Positions 33,405-41,062 of a stretch of DNA of 64,000 nt are shown piece by piece. The stretch is from the NCBI GenBank assembly GCA_947565865.1, contig CANOHT010000009.1:18874-82873 (forward strand). Reading direction: 5' to 3'. The DNA comes from an uncultured Clostridia bacterium (GTDB lineage Bacteria > Bacillota > Clostridia > Christensenellales > Aristaeellaceae). The number at the start of each line of letters is the position of its first letter. Positions within the stretch are counted from its first letter, which is position 1. Under the pieces are notes generated by a model that saw only the letters and a list, made by a program, of their open reading frames with translations, was not told the DNA's origin and searched no databases. The position numbers and the translations under genes were made by a program.

Positions 33405-33897
33405 GTGCCTGATCCGCCGGATGACCCTGGCGGATGTGGAAGCCGTGGCGGCCGTCGAGGCGGCGGTCTTCCCAACGCCATGGAGCGCTGATGCCTTCCG
33501 CCAGGAGCTAACCCGGAACGCCGTGGCCCGTTACCTGGTGGCTGAAAGGGATGGACAGGTGATCGGCTTTGCCGGGGCCTGGATCATCCTGGATGAAAGC
33601 CACATCACCAATATCGCCGTCCTCAGCGCGTATCGCGGACAGGGATATGGCCGGCGGCTCACGCAGGCGCTGATGCAGTACCTGGCTACCCTGGGCGCGG
33701 CCTACGCCACCCTGGAGGTGCGCAAGTCCAACCTGATCGCCCAGCAATTGTACAAATCCCTTGGATATGTCAGCGTCGGCGTGCGCAAACGCTATTATGA
33801 GGACAACCATGAGGATGCGCTGCTGATGGTATGCGAGCATATGCCGGAGGCCGATCCTGATTTTGAGGAAGAGGAGACCGTCTATACGGCGGAATAA
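33394..33897 (+). CDS. rimI: Ribosomal protein S18-alanine N-acetyltransferase RimI
   Basis: A GNAT acetyltransferase of the RimI type, acetylating the N-terminal Ala of ribosomal protein S18. In the 167-aa protein, RRMTLADVEAVAAVEAAVFPTPWSADAFRQEL is typical of RimI, FAGAWIILDESHITNIAV leads to the acetyl-CoA loop YRGQGYGRRL, and LEVRKSNLIAQQLYKSLGY closes the domain. Its place directly after tsaB is the usual one. A terminator follows 3 nt after the stop. Confidence 0.94.
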   Translation: MPNECLIRRMTLADVEAVAAVEAAVFPTPWSADAFRQELTRNAVARYLVAERDGQVIGFAGAWIILDESHITNIAVLSAYRGQGYGRRLTQALMQYLATLGAAYATLEVRKSNLIAQQLYKSLGYVSVGVRKRYYEDNHEDALLMVCEHMPEADPDFEEEETVYTAE

Positions 33898-33900
33898 AGC

Positions 33901-33942
33901 GCAAGCGCGGCCATGATCGCTTCTGGCCGCGCTTGCTGTTTT
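33901..33942 (+). terminator. Terminator of the ribU-tsaE-tsaB-rimI operon
   Basis: A perfect 13-bp stem (33901-33913 with 33924-33936) followed by TGTTTTA. It overlaps the end region of the convergent oxidoreductase gene. Confidence 0.82.
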
Positions 33943-35314
33943 ACGGGCGATCCCTGGGGGAAAGGGCTGCGTCCTGGATGGCGGGGGCGGCTTCCACTTG
34001 CCCGAGGATGTCAAAGGAGGAGCCGTGGCAGGGGCATTCCCACAGACCGCTGTCGGCGTTGTAGCGCAGGGGACAGCCCATGTGCGGGCACTTGGGTGTG
34101 CCAGGGGAGGTCAAGCCGTGCACAAAAGCCTTGGCGGAGGCGAGCAGGGCGGTACGGTCGAAGGCGCTTCGGCCCGGGTAGCGGCGGAAGGGCAGAAACA
34201 GCGGACTCTCGGGCAGAGGACGCCCGATGACGGCTCCCGTCAGCAGCCTGGCCGCCAGAAAGGAGCCGGTCAGTCCCAGACCGCCAAAGCCGGTAGCCAT
34301 CATCAATCGGCTGTCGCGGGGATGCAGCGGCCCGACTAGCGGCAGACCGTCCCGGCTGAAAACCTCCCGGCGGAGTATCACCTGGCGGGTCTCGCTTTCT
34401 GGCAGCAGAGCCCGCAGGGTGCGGTCCCGGATGAGGGCGGCGCCGTCTGCCTGATCGGTGCCGTAGGCTCCGCGGTCCCAGGTCATCAACAGGCCCTCCT
34501 GACAGGGGCGAAGGGTCATTTCGTCGCTGTGGACGGAAAGCTGAGCGCTGTGCAGCGGAGCGGCGGAGGTCAGCAGCCGCAGTTCGCGCAGGCGAGGGGC
34601 CATCAGTGCCAGCAGGGAACGGTCATGGCAATCCAGCGGCGCGCCGGTGCACAGAATGACCCAGGAGGCTTCGACGACACCTTGGGGCGTGGTTAGCCGG
34701 TGCCCCTCCAGGCGGCGGACGGGACTTTGCTCGTAAATCTGGCAGCCTAAAAGGGCGGCGGCTTCCGCCATGCCCAGCACATAGGGCAGGGGAGAAAGCA
34801 GTCCCTGATGCTTCATAAGCGCGGAGCGCTCCACCGGAAAGGGACAGCCTCCCGCGTCCGTACCCTCCGCGACAGGCAGACCGAGCTCCCGTTCCAAGGC
34901 CATCAGCCGGTGCAGCGCGGGCAGGTCATCCTCGGTTTCAGCGAAGGCGAAGGCGTCGCAGGCTGTTATGTCGCAGGGCTGCGGCAGGCGCTGAGCCAGC
35001 GCAATGACCCCGGTAACGGCCTCTCGCATCAGTTGGGCATAGGAGCGAACCACCGCCATGTCCCGGGTGCGCGCGGCGGTGGTCAGCGCGTGGATGGCCT
35101 GACAGGTGATCATCCCCGCACAGCCTGCCGTTGCGCCTTCGGCCAGGGCGCGGGCCTCCAGAAGCGCCGTCCGTACGCCGTTTTCACTCAGCATCAGCGC
35201 GGCGGTTACGCCAGCCAGTCCGCCGCCCACCACCACTGCGTCCACGCGGCACAACCCGCGCAGCGGAGGGTAGTCCTGACGGATACCCTGCTGCCATGTC
35301 GGAAATTCGGACAT
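33941..35314 (-). CDS. FAD-dependent oxidoreductase fused to a Rieske [2Fe-2S] domain
   Basis: A 457-aa two-domain protein. The N-terminal part is a DAO-type flavin oxidoreductase, with the dinucleotide motif VDAVVVGGGLAGVTAALMLSE and a C-terminal FAD segment around MMATGFGGLGLTGS. The last 55 residues form a Rieske domain with the ligand pairs CPHMGC and CPCHGSSFD. This arrangement matches the Bacillus YhfW-type proteins, whose substrate is not established. The ATG at 35314 has GAGGTG at 6 nt. It is transcribed divergently from the dehydrogenase gene, 50 nt apart. Confidence 0.9.
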   Translation of the reverse strand: MSEFPTWQQGIRQDYPPLRGLCRVDAVVVGGGLAGVTAALMLSENGVRTALLEARALAEGATAGCAGMITCQAIHALTTAARTRDMAVVRSYAQLMREAVTGVIALAQRLPQPCDITACDAFAFAETEDDLPALHRLMALERELGLPVAEGTDAGGCPFPVERSALMKHQGLLSPLPYVLGMAEAAALLGCQIYEQSPVRRLEGHRLTTPQGVVEASWVILCTGAPLDCHDRSLLALMAPRLRELRLLTSAAPLHSAQLSVHSDEMTLRPCQEGLLMTWDRGAYGTDQADGAALIRDRTLRALLPESETRQVILRREVFSRDGLPLVGPLHPRDSRLMMATGFGGLGLTGSFLAARLLTGAVIGRPLPESPLFLPFRRYPGRSAFDRTALLASAKAFVHGLTSPGTPKCPHMGCPLRYNADSGLWECPCHGSSFDILGQVEAAPAIQDAALSPRDRP

Positions 35315-35364
35315 TACCATCACCTCATAGCAAGGATTCACCAAGGAGGCAAGGAGGATTCATC

Positions 35365-36306
35365 ATGGCTACGATTCTTATCACGCACGGCTTGCCAGGC
35401 GCCGGACTGGAAATGCTGGCGGGGCATCGGCTAATCATGCCCCCGATGCTGACGGCGTTTTCCCGGACGGAAATCCTATCCCTGATTCCCGAGGCGGACG
35501 CCGTGATCGTCGGCGGTCTGCTGGACGGTGAAATGATTCGCCGGGGCAGGCAGCTTCGCGTGATCGTCAACTATGGCGCGGGCTACGACCAAGTTGACGT
35601 GGCGGAAGCCGCGGCCTGCGGTATCCCGGTGACCAGCATCCCCGAGCAGGTCACGGCCGCCACGGCGGAGCTTGCCCTGGGACTGATGCTGGCGGTGAGC
35701 CGGCGCATTGGTGAAATGAACCTGCGGCTGAGGCTGGAGGAGCCGTCCGCTCTTTTCGGCATGGGCAGAAACATGGGGCACGGCCTGGCGGGACAGACCC
35801 TGGGCATTCTGGGCCTGGGGCGGATTGGCGGCGCGGTGGCACGGCTGGGCAGGGCGCTGGGGATGGAGGTGCTGGGCTTCAGCCGCCATGGGATTGATCC
35901 CGCCCTGGCTCAGCCCGCGCCCCTGGAGGCGCTGGTGACCAAGGCGGACGTCCTGTCCCTTCACTGTCCGCTGACGTCGCAAACGCGGGGGATGGTGAAC
36001 GCCGCCATGCTGGCCAGGATGAAGCCTGGGGCTATGCTGATCAATACGGCACGGGGCGCGATTGTTGACAGCGACGCTCTGGCGGATGCGCTGGAAGCAG
36101 GCCGACTGGCAGGCGCGGGGCTGGACGTTTTCCCGGATGAGCCCAATGTGCCCCAGCGGCTGCTGCGCCTGCCCCAGTGTGTGCTGACGCCTCACATGGG
36201 CGCCAACGCCGCCGAAACCAGGGAGGCCATGCTTCGGGCCTGCTGCCGTCAGATTCTGGATGTGCTGGAGGGACGGCGGCCGAAAAACATCGTGAACGGC
36301 CTGTAA
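35365..36306 (+). CDS. D-isomer-specific 2-hydroxyacid dehydrogenase
   Basis: NAD-dependent reductase of 2-oxo acids (phosphoglycerate, glyoxylate, hydroxypyruvate class). The 313-aa protein has the Rossmann motif GLGRIGGAVARLGRALGMEV. The catalytic trio is Arg in NTARGAIVDSDAL, Glu in DVFPDEPN and His in LTPHMGANAAETR. YGAGYDQVDVAEAAACGIPV is the usual substrate-loop region. AAGGAGG at 7 nt supports the ATG at 35365. The precise substrate is not evident. Confidence 0.92.
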   Translation: MATILITHGLPGAGLEMLAGHRLIMPPMLTAFSRTEILSLIPEADAVIVGGLLDGEMIRRGRQLRVIVNYGAGYDQVDVAEAAACGIPVTSIPEQVTAATAELALGLMLAVSRRIGEMNLRLRLEEPSALFGMGRNMGHGLAGQTLGILGLGRIGGAVARLGRALGMEVLGFSRHGIDPALAQPAPLEALVTKADVLSLHCPLTSQTRGMVNAAMLARMKPGAMLINTARGAIVDSDALADALEAGRLAGAGLDVFPDEPNVPQRLLRLPQCVLTPHMGANAAETREAMLRACCRQILDVLEGRRPKNIVNGL

Positions 36307-36311
36307 GCCAT

Positions 36312-36348
36312 GGCGCGGGAAGGCGGGCGCTGCTTGTTTTCCCGCGCC
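36312..36348 (+). terminator. Hairpin after the hydroxyacid dehydrogenase gene
   Basis: A perfect 10-bp stem (36312-36321 with 36339-36348), starting 5 nt after the stop. A T run is missing, so termination is uncertain. Confidence 0.45.
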
Positions 36349-36403
36349 GGAGAGGCCACTGCGGACAGACGCAAAAAATTTCTGATTTTTTTGAAAAAAC
36401 CTG

Positions 36404-36431
36404 TTGACATTCCCGGTAAATCGTGTATAAT
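36404..36431 (+). promoter_or_regulatory. Promoter of the tRNA-Lys gene
   Basis: A perfect TTGACA (36404-36409), a 16-nt spacer and a perfect TATAAT (36426-36431), about 48 nt before the tRNA. Confidence 0.85.
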
Positions 36432-36478
36432 ATATATCGTTGACCGCGAGGGACGCAAGAAACGAGCGGAAAGCATGA

Positions 36479-36551
36479 GCACCATTAGCTCAGTTGGTAG
36501 AGCACCTGACTCTTAATCAGGGTGTCTAGGGTTCGAGTCCCTAATGGTGTA
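36479..36551 (+). tRNA. tRNA-Lys (anticodon CUU)
   Basis: Seventy-three nucleotides fold as a cloverleaf: acceptor GCACCAT/ATGGTGT (one G-U pair), D stem GCTC/GAGC with AGTTGGTA, anticodon stem CTGA/TCAG with loop CTCTTAA, and T arm TAGGG-TTCGAGT-CCCTA. The discriminator is A, and CCA is not encoded. It has its own promoter and terminator. Confidence 0.95.
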
Positions 36552-36556
36552 CAGAT

Positions 36557-36587
36557 AAACCGCTGGATCATCCGGCGGTTTTCTTTT
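36557..36587 (+). terminator. Terminator of the tRNA-Lys gene
   Basis: An 11-bp stem (AAACCGCTGGA with TCCGGCGGTTT, one G-U pair) directly after the tRNA, followed by TCTTTTTG. Confidence 0.8.
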
Positions 36588-36646
36588 TGCATTCATAGCG
36601 GCAGAAACGACAGACGCCTCCGGGGCGGGAAAGGAAGCAGTGCGCC

Positions 36647-38023
36647 ATGGCGGACAATCGAACAAAATTATTTGAGGAGGCGCCCATCCCCAAGGCCGTA
36701 ATGACGCTGGCCATCCCCACCATTTTCAGCTGCCTGGTGTCGGTATTGTACAGCTTGGCCGATACTTATTTTGTCGGCATGCTGAACAATCCTGTTCAGA
36801 CAACGGCGGTGACGCTGGCGTCACCCATGCTCCTGGCCTTCAATGCGGTCAATAACCTTTTTGGCGTGGGTTCCTCCAGCATGATGAGCCGCGCCCTGGG
36901 CCGAGGGGATATGAAGACCCTGCGGCAAAGCTCCGCCTTCGGCTTTTATGGCGCGGTGATCTGCGGCGTATTGTATTCGGTAGGCAGCCTGCTCCTTCGA
37001 GGACCGCTGCTGACCCTTCTGGGGGCGGACAGCGCGACGGCTCCCGTAACTGGCCGCTATCTGATGTGGACGGTCTGCCTCGGTGCGACGCCCTCCATCC
37101 TGAACGTGGTTATGGCGTACATGATTCGCTCGGAGGGCGCAACGCTTCACGCCAGCATCGGCACCATGAGCGGCTGCTTCCTCAATATACTGCTGGATCC
37201 GCTGTTCATCCTGCCCGGGGGGCTGAACATGGGGGCGGAGGGCGCGGCCCTGGCAACGCTGATTTCCAACTGCGTGGCGATGCTGTATTTCTTTGGCTAC
37301 CTCTTTTTCCGGCGGAAGACGACCTGCGTTTGCATTTCCCCCAAGGAGTTTACCCTGCGCAGACCCATTGTGATGGGCGTGTGTACGGTGGGGGTGCCCG
37401 CCTCGATTCAAAACCTGCTGAATGTGGTGGGGCAGATGCTCCTGAACAACCTGACCTCCGCCTATGGCCCCCAGGCCTTGGCCGCCATGGGCATCGCCTT
37501 CAGGGTGGCGAAGGTGCCTATGTATATTTCCAACGGTATTTCCCAGGGGGTCATGCCCCTGGTGGGCTATACCTATGCCGCCGGGCTGATTGGGCGCATG
37601 AAGAAGGCCCTGGCCTTTACGGCCAAGCTGGCGGTGAGTATCCTGCTGGTGCTGGCGGTTTGCTGCTGCCTGTTCTCGCCCTTCATCATCGGCGCGTTCA
37701 TCGACGATGCCCAGACCGTGGCTTACGGCTCCTCCTTCCTGAGCGGCATGGCGCTGTCCATCCCCTTTATGTCCATGGACTTTCTGGCGGTGGGCGTGTT
37801 CCAGGCGGTGGGCAAAGGTTCGCTGTCGCTGATGATGGCCATCGTCCGCAAGATTGTACTGGAAATTCCGGCGATGAATCTGCTGAATTATTTCTGGCCG
37901 CTCTACGGCTTGTCCTGCGCGCAGCTGGTGGCCGAGGTGGGCGCCTGCGCCATCGGCGGCATGCTGCTGCTTCGGCTGATTCGCCAGATTGAGCGGCGGG
38001 CGAAGCCTCGAGACGCGGCCTGA
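36647..38023 (+). CDS. MATE-family efflux transporter
   Basis: A 458-aa multidrug and toxin extrusion transporter with twelve hydrophobic segments. EAPIPKAVMTLAIPTIFSCLVSVLYSLADTYFVG is the typical MATE start (helix 1 with the conserved Pro and Asp), and ALGRGDMKTLRQS follows the second repeat motif. The internal two-fold repeat begins again near RRPIVMGVCTVGVPASIQNLLNVVGQML. The substrate is unknown. AAAGGAAG precedes the ATG at about 10 nt. Unrelated in sequence detail to the second MATE gene at 43.7 kb. Confidence 0.9.
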   Translation: MADNRTKLFEEAPIPKAVMTLAIPTIFSCLVSVLYSLADTYFVGMLNNPVQTTAVTLASPMLLAFNAVNNLFGVGSSSMMSRALGRGDMKTLRQSSAFGFYGAVICGVLYSVGSLLLRGPLLTLLGADSATAPVTGRYLMWTVCLGATPSILNVVMAYMIRSEGATLHASIGTMSGCFLNILLDPLFILPGGLNMGAEGAALATLISNCVAMLYFFGYLFFRRKTTCVCISPKEFTLRRPIVMGVCTVGVPASIQNLLNVVGQMLLNNLTSAYGPQALAAMGIAFRVAKVPMYISNGISQGVMPLVGYTYAAGLIGRMKKALAFTAKLAVSILLVLAVCCCLFSPFIIGAFIDDAQTVAYGSSFLSGMALSIPFMSMDFLAVGVFQAVGKGSLSLMMAIVRKIVLEIPAMNLLNYFWPLYGLSCAQLVAEVGACAIGGMLLLRLIRQIERRAKPRDAA

Positions 38024-38091
38024 CGCCGGGGCGGCAAGGTAAAATGTTGACGGCCCGAGGAAAAGGGGTATCCAAACACCCTGTGTTGTGC

Positions 38092-38097
38092 TATAAT
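38092..38097 (+). promoter_or_regulatory. Probable -10 box before mrnC
   Basis: A perfect TATAAT at 38092-38097. The matching -35 region (TATCCA, 38069-38074) is poor. It lies about 32 nt before the start codon. Confidence 0.5.
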
Positions 38098-38128
38098 AAA
38101 ACTGTATGCACATAAGGAGGCGAAGCCC

Positions 38129-38548
38129 TTGAACCTGCATTTCCCCGAACCCATGAGCGTCAGCGAGGCGAAGCTGCTCAATCCTTTGAAGCTGGCATAT
38201 TTGGGCGATTCGGTTTGGGAACTGCTGGTTGGCTCGGCGCTGCTGGCCCAGGGGCTGAATCTGCGGCATATGCACAGGGAGGCCGTCGCGCGGGTCAACG
38301 CCAGAGCGCAGGCGGAGGCGCTGGGCCGCATTGCCGCGCTGCTGGACACGGAGGAGGAGGACATTGTCCGCCGGGGGCGCAACAGCCATCCGCATCATGT
38401 CGCTCCCCGGCACCAGGAGGCGGCGGATTACCGGGCGGCCACGGCCATGGAGGCTCTGATGGGCTTCCTCTACGTTACCGGCCAGGAGGCCCGACTGCAA
38501 GCGCTGTTTATCGCCAGTCAGACGGAGGTTCATTCATGCCAGAAGTAA
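38129..38548 (+). CDS. mrnC: Mini-ribonuclease III
   Basis: A dimeric RNase III catalytic domain without the RNA-binding domain, acting in 23S rRNA maturation. The 139-aa protein carries LAYLGDSVWELLVGSALL, with the catalytic Asp, and DYRAATAMEALMGFLYV, with the second acidic cluster (Glu in MEALMG). The start is a TTG at 38129 with AAGGAGG at 8 nt. The first ATG (38153) would remove the N-terminus and lacks a ribosome binding site. In Bacillus it follows cysS; that gene is missing here and thyX follows with a 13-nt overlap. Confidence 0.93.
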   Translation: MNLHFPEPMSVSEAKLLNPLKLAYLGDSVWELLVGSALLAQGLNLRHMHREAVARVNARAQAEALGRIAALLDTEEEDIVRRGRNSHPHHVAPRHQEAADYRAATAMEALMGFLYVTGQEARLQALFIASQTEVHSCQK

Positions 38549-39288
38549 AGCTGCATGTGGCGCTGCTCCGCCACACGCTTTCCCCGGAGGAAACCGTGGC
38601 CCTGGGCGCCCGGCTGTGCTACTCCAAGGCCACCATTGATGATCTTGCCCAGAAGGTTTCCAGCCGGGATCAGTCCGCCTTTGTACAGAAGATCATGGGC
38701 ATGGGTCATGAGTCTGTGCTGGAGCACGCCTCCTTCACCTTCGGGGTGGAGGGCGTGAGCCGTGTGCTGCTGGCTCAGCTGACCCGCCACCGCCTGGCCA
38801 GCTTTTCGGTGCAGAGCCAGCGCTATGTCAGCTACGAGCAGGGCTTTGGCTACATTGTACCCCCGAAAATCGCTGCGCTGGGCCAGGAAGCCGTGGCGGC
38901 GTATGAGGCGCAGATGGATCAGCTTCACATATGGTACCGGGAGTGGCAGGCCAGGTTAGGGGATGGCGAGGGGAGCAATGAGGATGCGCGGTTCGTGCTT
39001 CCCGGCGCCTGTGAGACACGGCTGATGATGACCATGAACGTTCGGGAGCTGCGGCACTTCTTCAGCCTGCGGATGTGCTCCCGGGCTCAGTGGGAAATTC
39101 GCGCCCTGGCGACGCGGATGCATAGCCTTTGCATGGAGGTCGCCCCTGCGCTGTTCGCGGACGCGGGGCCGGGCTGCCTGCGGGGCGGGTGCCCGGAAGG
39201 CGCAAAATCCTGCGGCCTGGCGGCGGAAAAGCGCCGGGAAAGAAAGGAATGGCTGGCGTCCCTGGAGCATCACGAAAAAAAAGGTTAA
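38536..39288 (+). CDS. thyX: FAD-dependent thymidylate synthase
   Basis: Makes dTMP from dUMP using FAD, NADPH and methylene-tetrahydrofolate. The 250-aa protein contains the ThyX motif in TRHRLASFSVQSQRYV (RHRxxSxxxxSxR) and the downstream MNVRELRHFFSLRMCSRAQWEIR block with flavin- and substrate-binding residues. A Cys/Gly-rich segment (GPGCLRGGCPEGAKSC) near the C-terminus could bind a metal but is also seen in homologues. It overlaps the end of mrnC by 13 nt, and both genes sit in the mrnC-rlmB-yacP-sigH neighbourhood. Confidence 0.95.
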   Translation: MPEVKLHVALLRHTLSPEETVALGARLCYSKATIDDLAQKVSSRDQSAFVQKIMGMGHESVLEHASFTFGVEGVSRVLLAQLTRHRLASFSVQSQRYVSYEQGFGYIVPPKIAALGQEAVAAYEAQMDQLHIWYREWQARLGDGEGSNEDARFVLPGACETRLMMTMNVRELRHFFSLRMCSRAQWEIRALATRMHSLCMEVAPALFADAGPGCLRGGCPEGAKSCGLAAEKRRERKEWLASLEHHEKKG

Positions 39289-39357
39289 AAATTTTGTCCC
39301 AACCTGTCACGCGCGCCGCGCAAATTCTGTTTTATATAAGTAGAGGGAGAAAAAACA

Positions 39358-40521
39358 ATGGCTTTCTATAAGGACGTTCCTACCAGCCACCCGCAGAAAA
39401 AGAATTACGCCAATCAGGGCTCTTGGGATGATGAGGGAGCTCACTATCGTGCTGCCAATCGCCGCTTTGGCCCCGAGTCCGGGGATGAGCGCAGGAGCAA
39501 TCGTGCTCCTGGCCGTTCCTTTGGAGCCCGGCCGGGGGACAGCCGCCCGGCAAGGGAGGACAGCCGTCGTCCCTATGGCGAGCGGCGGAATGAGGGCGAG
39601 CGCCGCCCCTATGGCGAGCGAGGCGGCAGCAGCCGACCTTCCCAGGGGCGGGGCAATCGTGATGAACGCCGGGGCACGGGCCGTCCCGTGGAGCGCAGGC
39701 CCCGGGAGGAGCGCCGTCCCGCGCCTGTCCGGCAGGAGCTTTCCTATCGGGATTTTGAGCAGTTGAATCCCTATGTGGAGGAAAAGGTGGACGCCACCGA
39801 AAATCTGCTGGCGGGCCGCAACCCCATCCGTGAGGCGCTCAAGAGCGGGCGTGACCTGGAAAAGCTGTTGGTGCAGCGCGGCGAGCTGTCCGGCTCCGCC
39901 CGGGAGATCGTTCAGATGGCCAAGGAAGCCCGCGTACCGGTCCAGGAGGTGGACAAGTCCCGGCTGGACGCCATCGCGCCCCATCATCAGGGCATGCTGG
40001 CCTTCGCCTCCGCCTACCGTTACGCGGAGGTCGAGGATATGCTGGCCGTTGCCCGTGAGCGGGGGGAGGAGCCCTTCCTGATCCTGCTGGACGGCGTGAC
40101 GGACCCTCACAACCTGGGGGCCATCATCCGCAGCGCCGAGTGCGCGGGCGCCCATGGCGTTATCGTGCCCCAGCGGCGCAGCGTCGGCCTGACCACGGCG
40201 GCGGTGAAGGCCTCCGCGGGCGCTGTGGAGCATATGAAGGTTGCCCGGGTGACCAATCTGAACCGCACGATTGAGGCGCTGAAGACGCAGGGCATCTGGG
40301 TCTATGCCGTGACCATGGACGGTCAGGATTATGAGCGGGTGAATTTCAAGGGCGGCGTAGCCCTGGTGATTGGCGCGGAAGGCGAGGGCATCAGCCGCCT
40401 GACCGTCGAGAGCTGCGACCAGAAGGTGTCCCTGCCCATGGCAGGGCGCATCGACAGCCTGAACGCCTCCGTGGCGGCGGGCGTGATGATGTACCGTGTG
40501 CTGTCCTCACGCCGGGCATGA
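39358..40521 (+). CDS. rlmB: 23S rRNA (guanosine-2'-O)-methyltransferase RlmB with a long basic N-terminal extension
   Basis: A SPOUT-class methyltransferase (TrmH family) of 387 aa. From about residue 148 the normal enzyme begins: ENLLAGRNPIREALKSGRDL is the RNA-binding domain. Motif 1 is HNLGAIIRSAECAGAHGV, motif 2 VIGAEGEGIS and motif 3 SLPMAGRIDSLNAS, which form the knotted SAM site. The first 130 or so residues are low-complexity and rich in Arg, Gly, Glu, Pro and Ser, with repeats such as RRPYGER. They are probably disordered and RNA-binding. The gene overlaps yacP by 4 nt. Confidence 0.92.
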   Translation: MAFYKDVPTSHPQKKNYANQGSWDDEGAHYRAANRRFGPESGDERRSNRAPGRSFGARPGDSRPAREDSRRPYGERRNEGERRPYGERGGSSRPSQGRGNRDERRGTGRPVERRPREERRPAPVRQELSYRDFEQLNPYVEEKVDATENLLAGRNPIREALKSGRDLEKLLVQRGELSGSAREIVQMAKEARVPVQEVDKSRLDAIAPHHQGMLAFASAYRYAEVEDMLAVARERGEEPFLILLDGVTDPHNLGAIIRSAECAGAHGVIVPQRRSVGLTTAAVKASAGAVEHMKVARVTNLNRTIEALKTQGIWVYAVTMDGQDYERVNFKGGVALVIGAEGEGISRLTVESCDQKVSLPMAGRIDSLNASVAAGVMMYRVLSSRRA

Positions 40522-41057
40522 AGCCGCTGCTGATTGTGGACGGCTACAACGTCATCGGCGCCTGGGGCGAGGCGGAAAAGCGGCGCTGGCCCCTGGACGA
40601 ATGCCGGGATCGGCTGATGCGTCTGCTGCAGGACTACGGCGGTTATTCCGGCGAGGAGGTTGTCCTGGTCTTCGACGGCTATCAGTCCGACCGCAAGCAG
40701 CGCACGGAGGAACGGTATGACGCGCTGACCCTGGTCTACACCTGCCATGGCGAGACTGCGGACAGCTACATTGAGCGCCTGGTCGCAAAGACGCCCAGAT
40801 ACCGCGCCGTTCGGGTGGCGACGTCCGACGGCCTGGAGCAAAGCCAGGTGCTTTCCACCGGGGCGACGCGCCTGACCTCGCGAGAGCTGCTGCGGGAACT
40901 GAGGCAGCTTCGCCAGCGGGGAATGGAGCAGCATCAGGTCAGCCGCAGCGTGAAGCCCAAGCCGTCCCTGGCCTCTCGGCTGCCGGAAGATACGCGGCGG
41001 GCGCTTGAAAGCTGGCGGCGGGGCGAGCAACCAAAGATGGATGGAAACGGGAGGTGA
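40518..41057 (+). CDS. yacP: NYN-domain RNase-like protein (YacP family)
   Basis: A 179-aa protein of the YacP/Rae1 group. In Bacillus subtilis Rae1 is a ribosome-associated endoribonuclease. KPLLIVDGYNVIGAW opens the PIN-like NYN fold with its catalytic Asp-Gly-Tyr-Asn, and VVLVFDGYQSDR and YTCHGETADSYIERLV supply the other acidic positions. The last 40 residues are basic. It starts with the ATGA overlap after rlmB and is followed within a few nucleotides by sigH, the conserved order rlmB-yacP-sigH. Confidence 0.93.
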   Translation: MKPLLIVDGYNVIGAWGEAEKRRWPLDECRDRLMRLLQDYGGYSGEEVVLVFDGYQSDRKQRTEERYDALTLVYTCHGETADSYIERLVAKTPRYRAVRVATSDGLEQSQVLSTGATRLTSRELLRELRQLRQRGMEQHQVSRSVKPKPSLASRLPEDTRRALESWRRGEQPKMDGNGR

Positions 41058-41062
41058 AAGCC

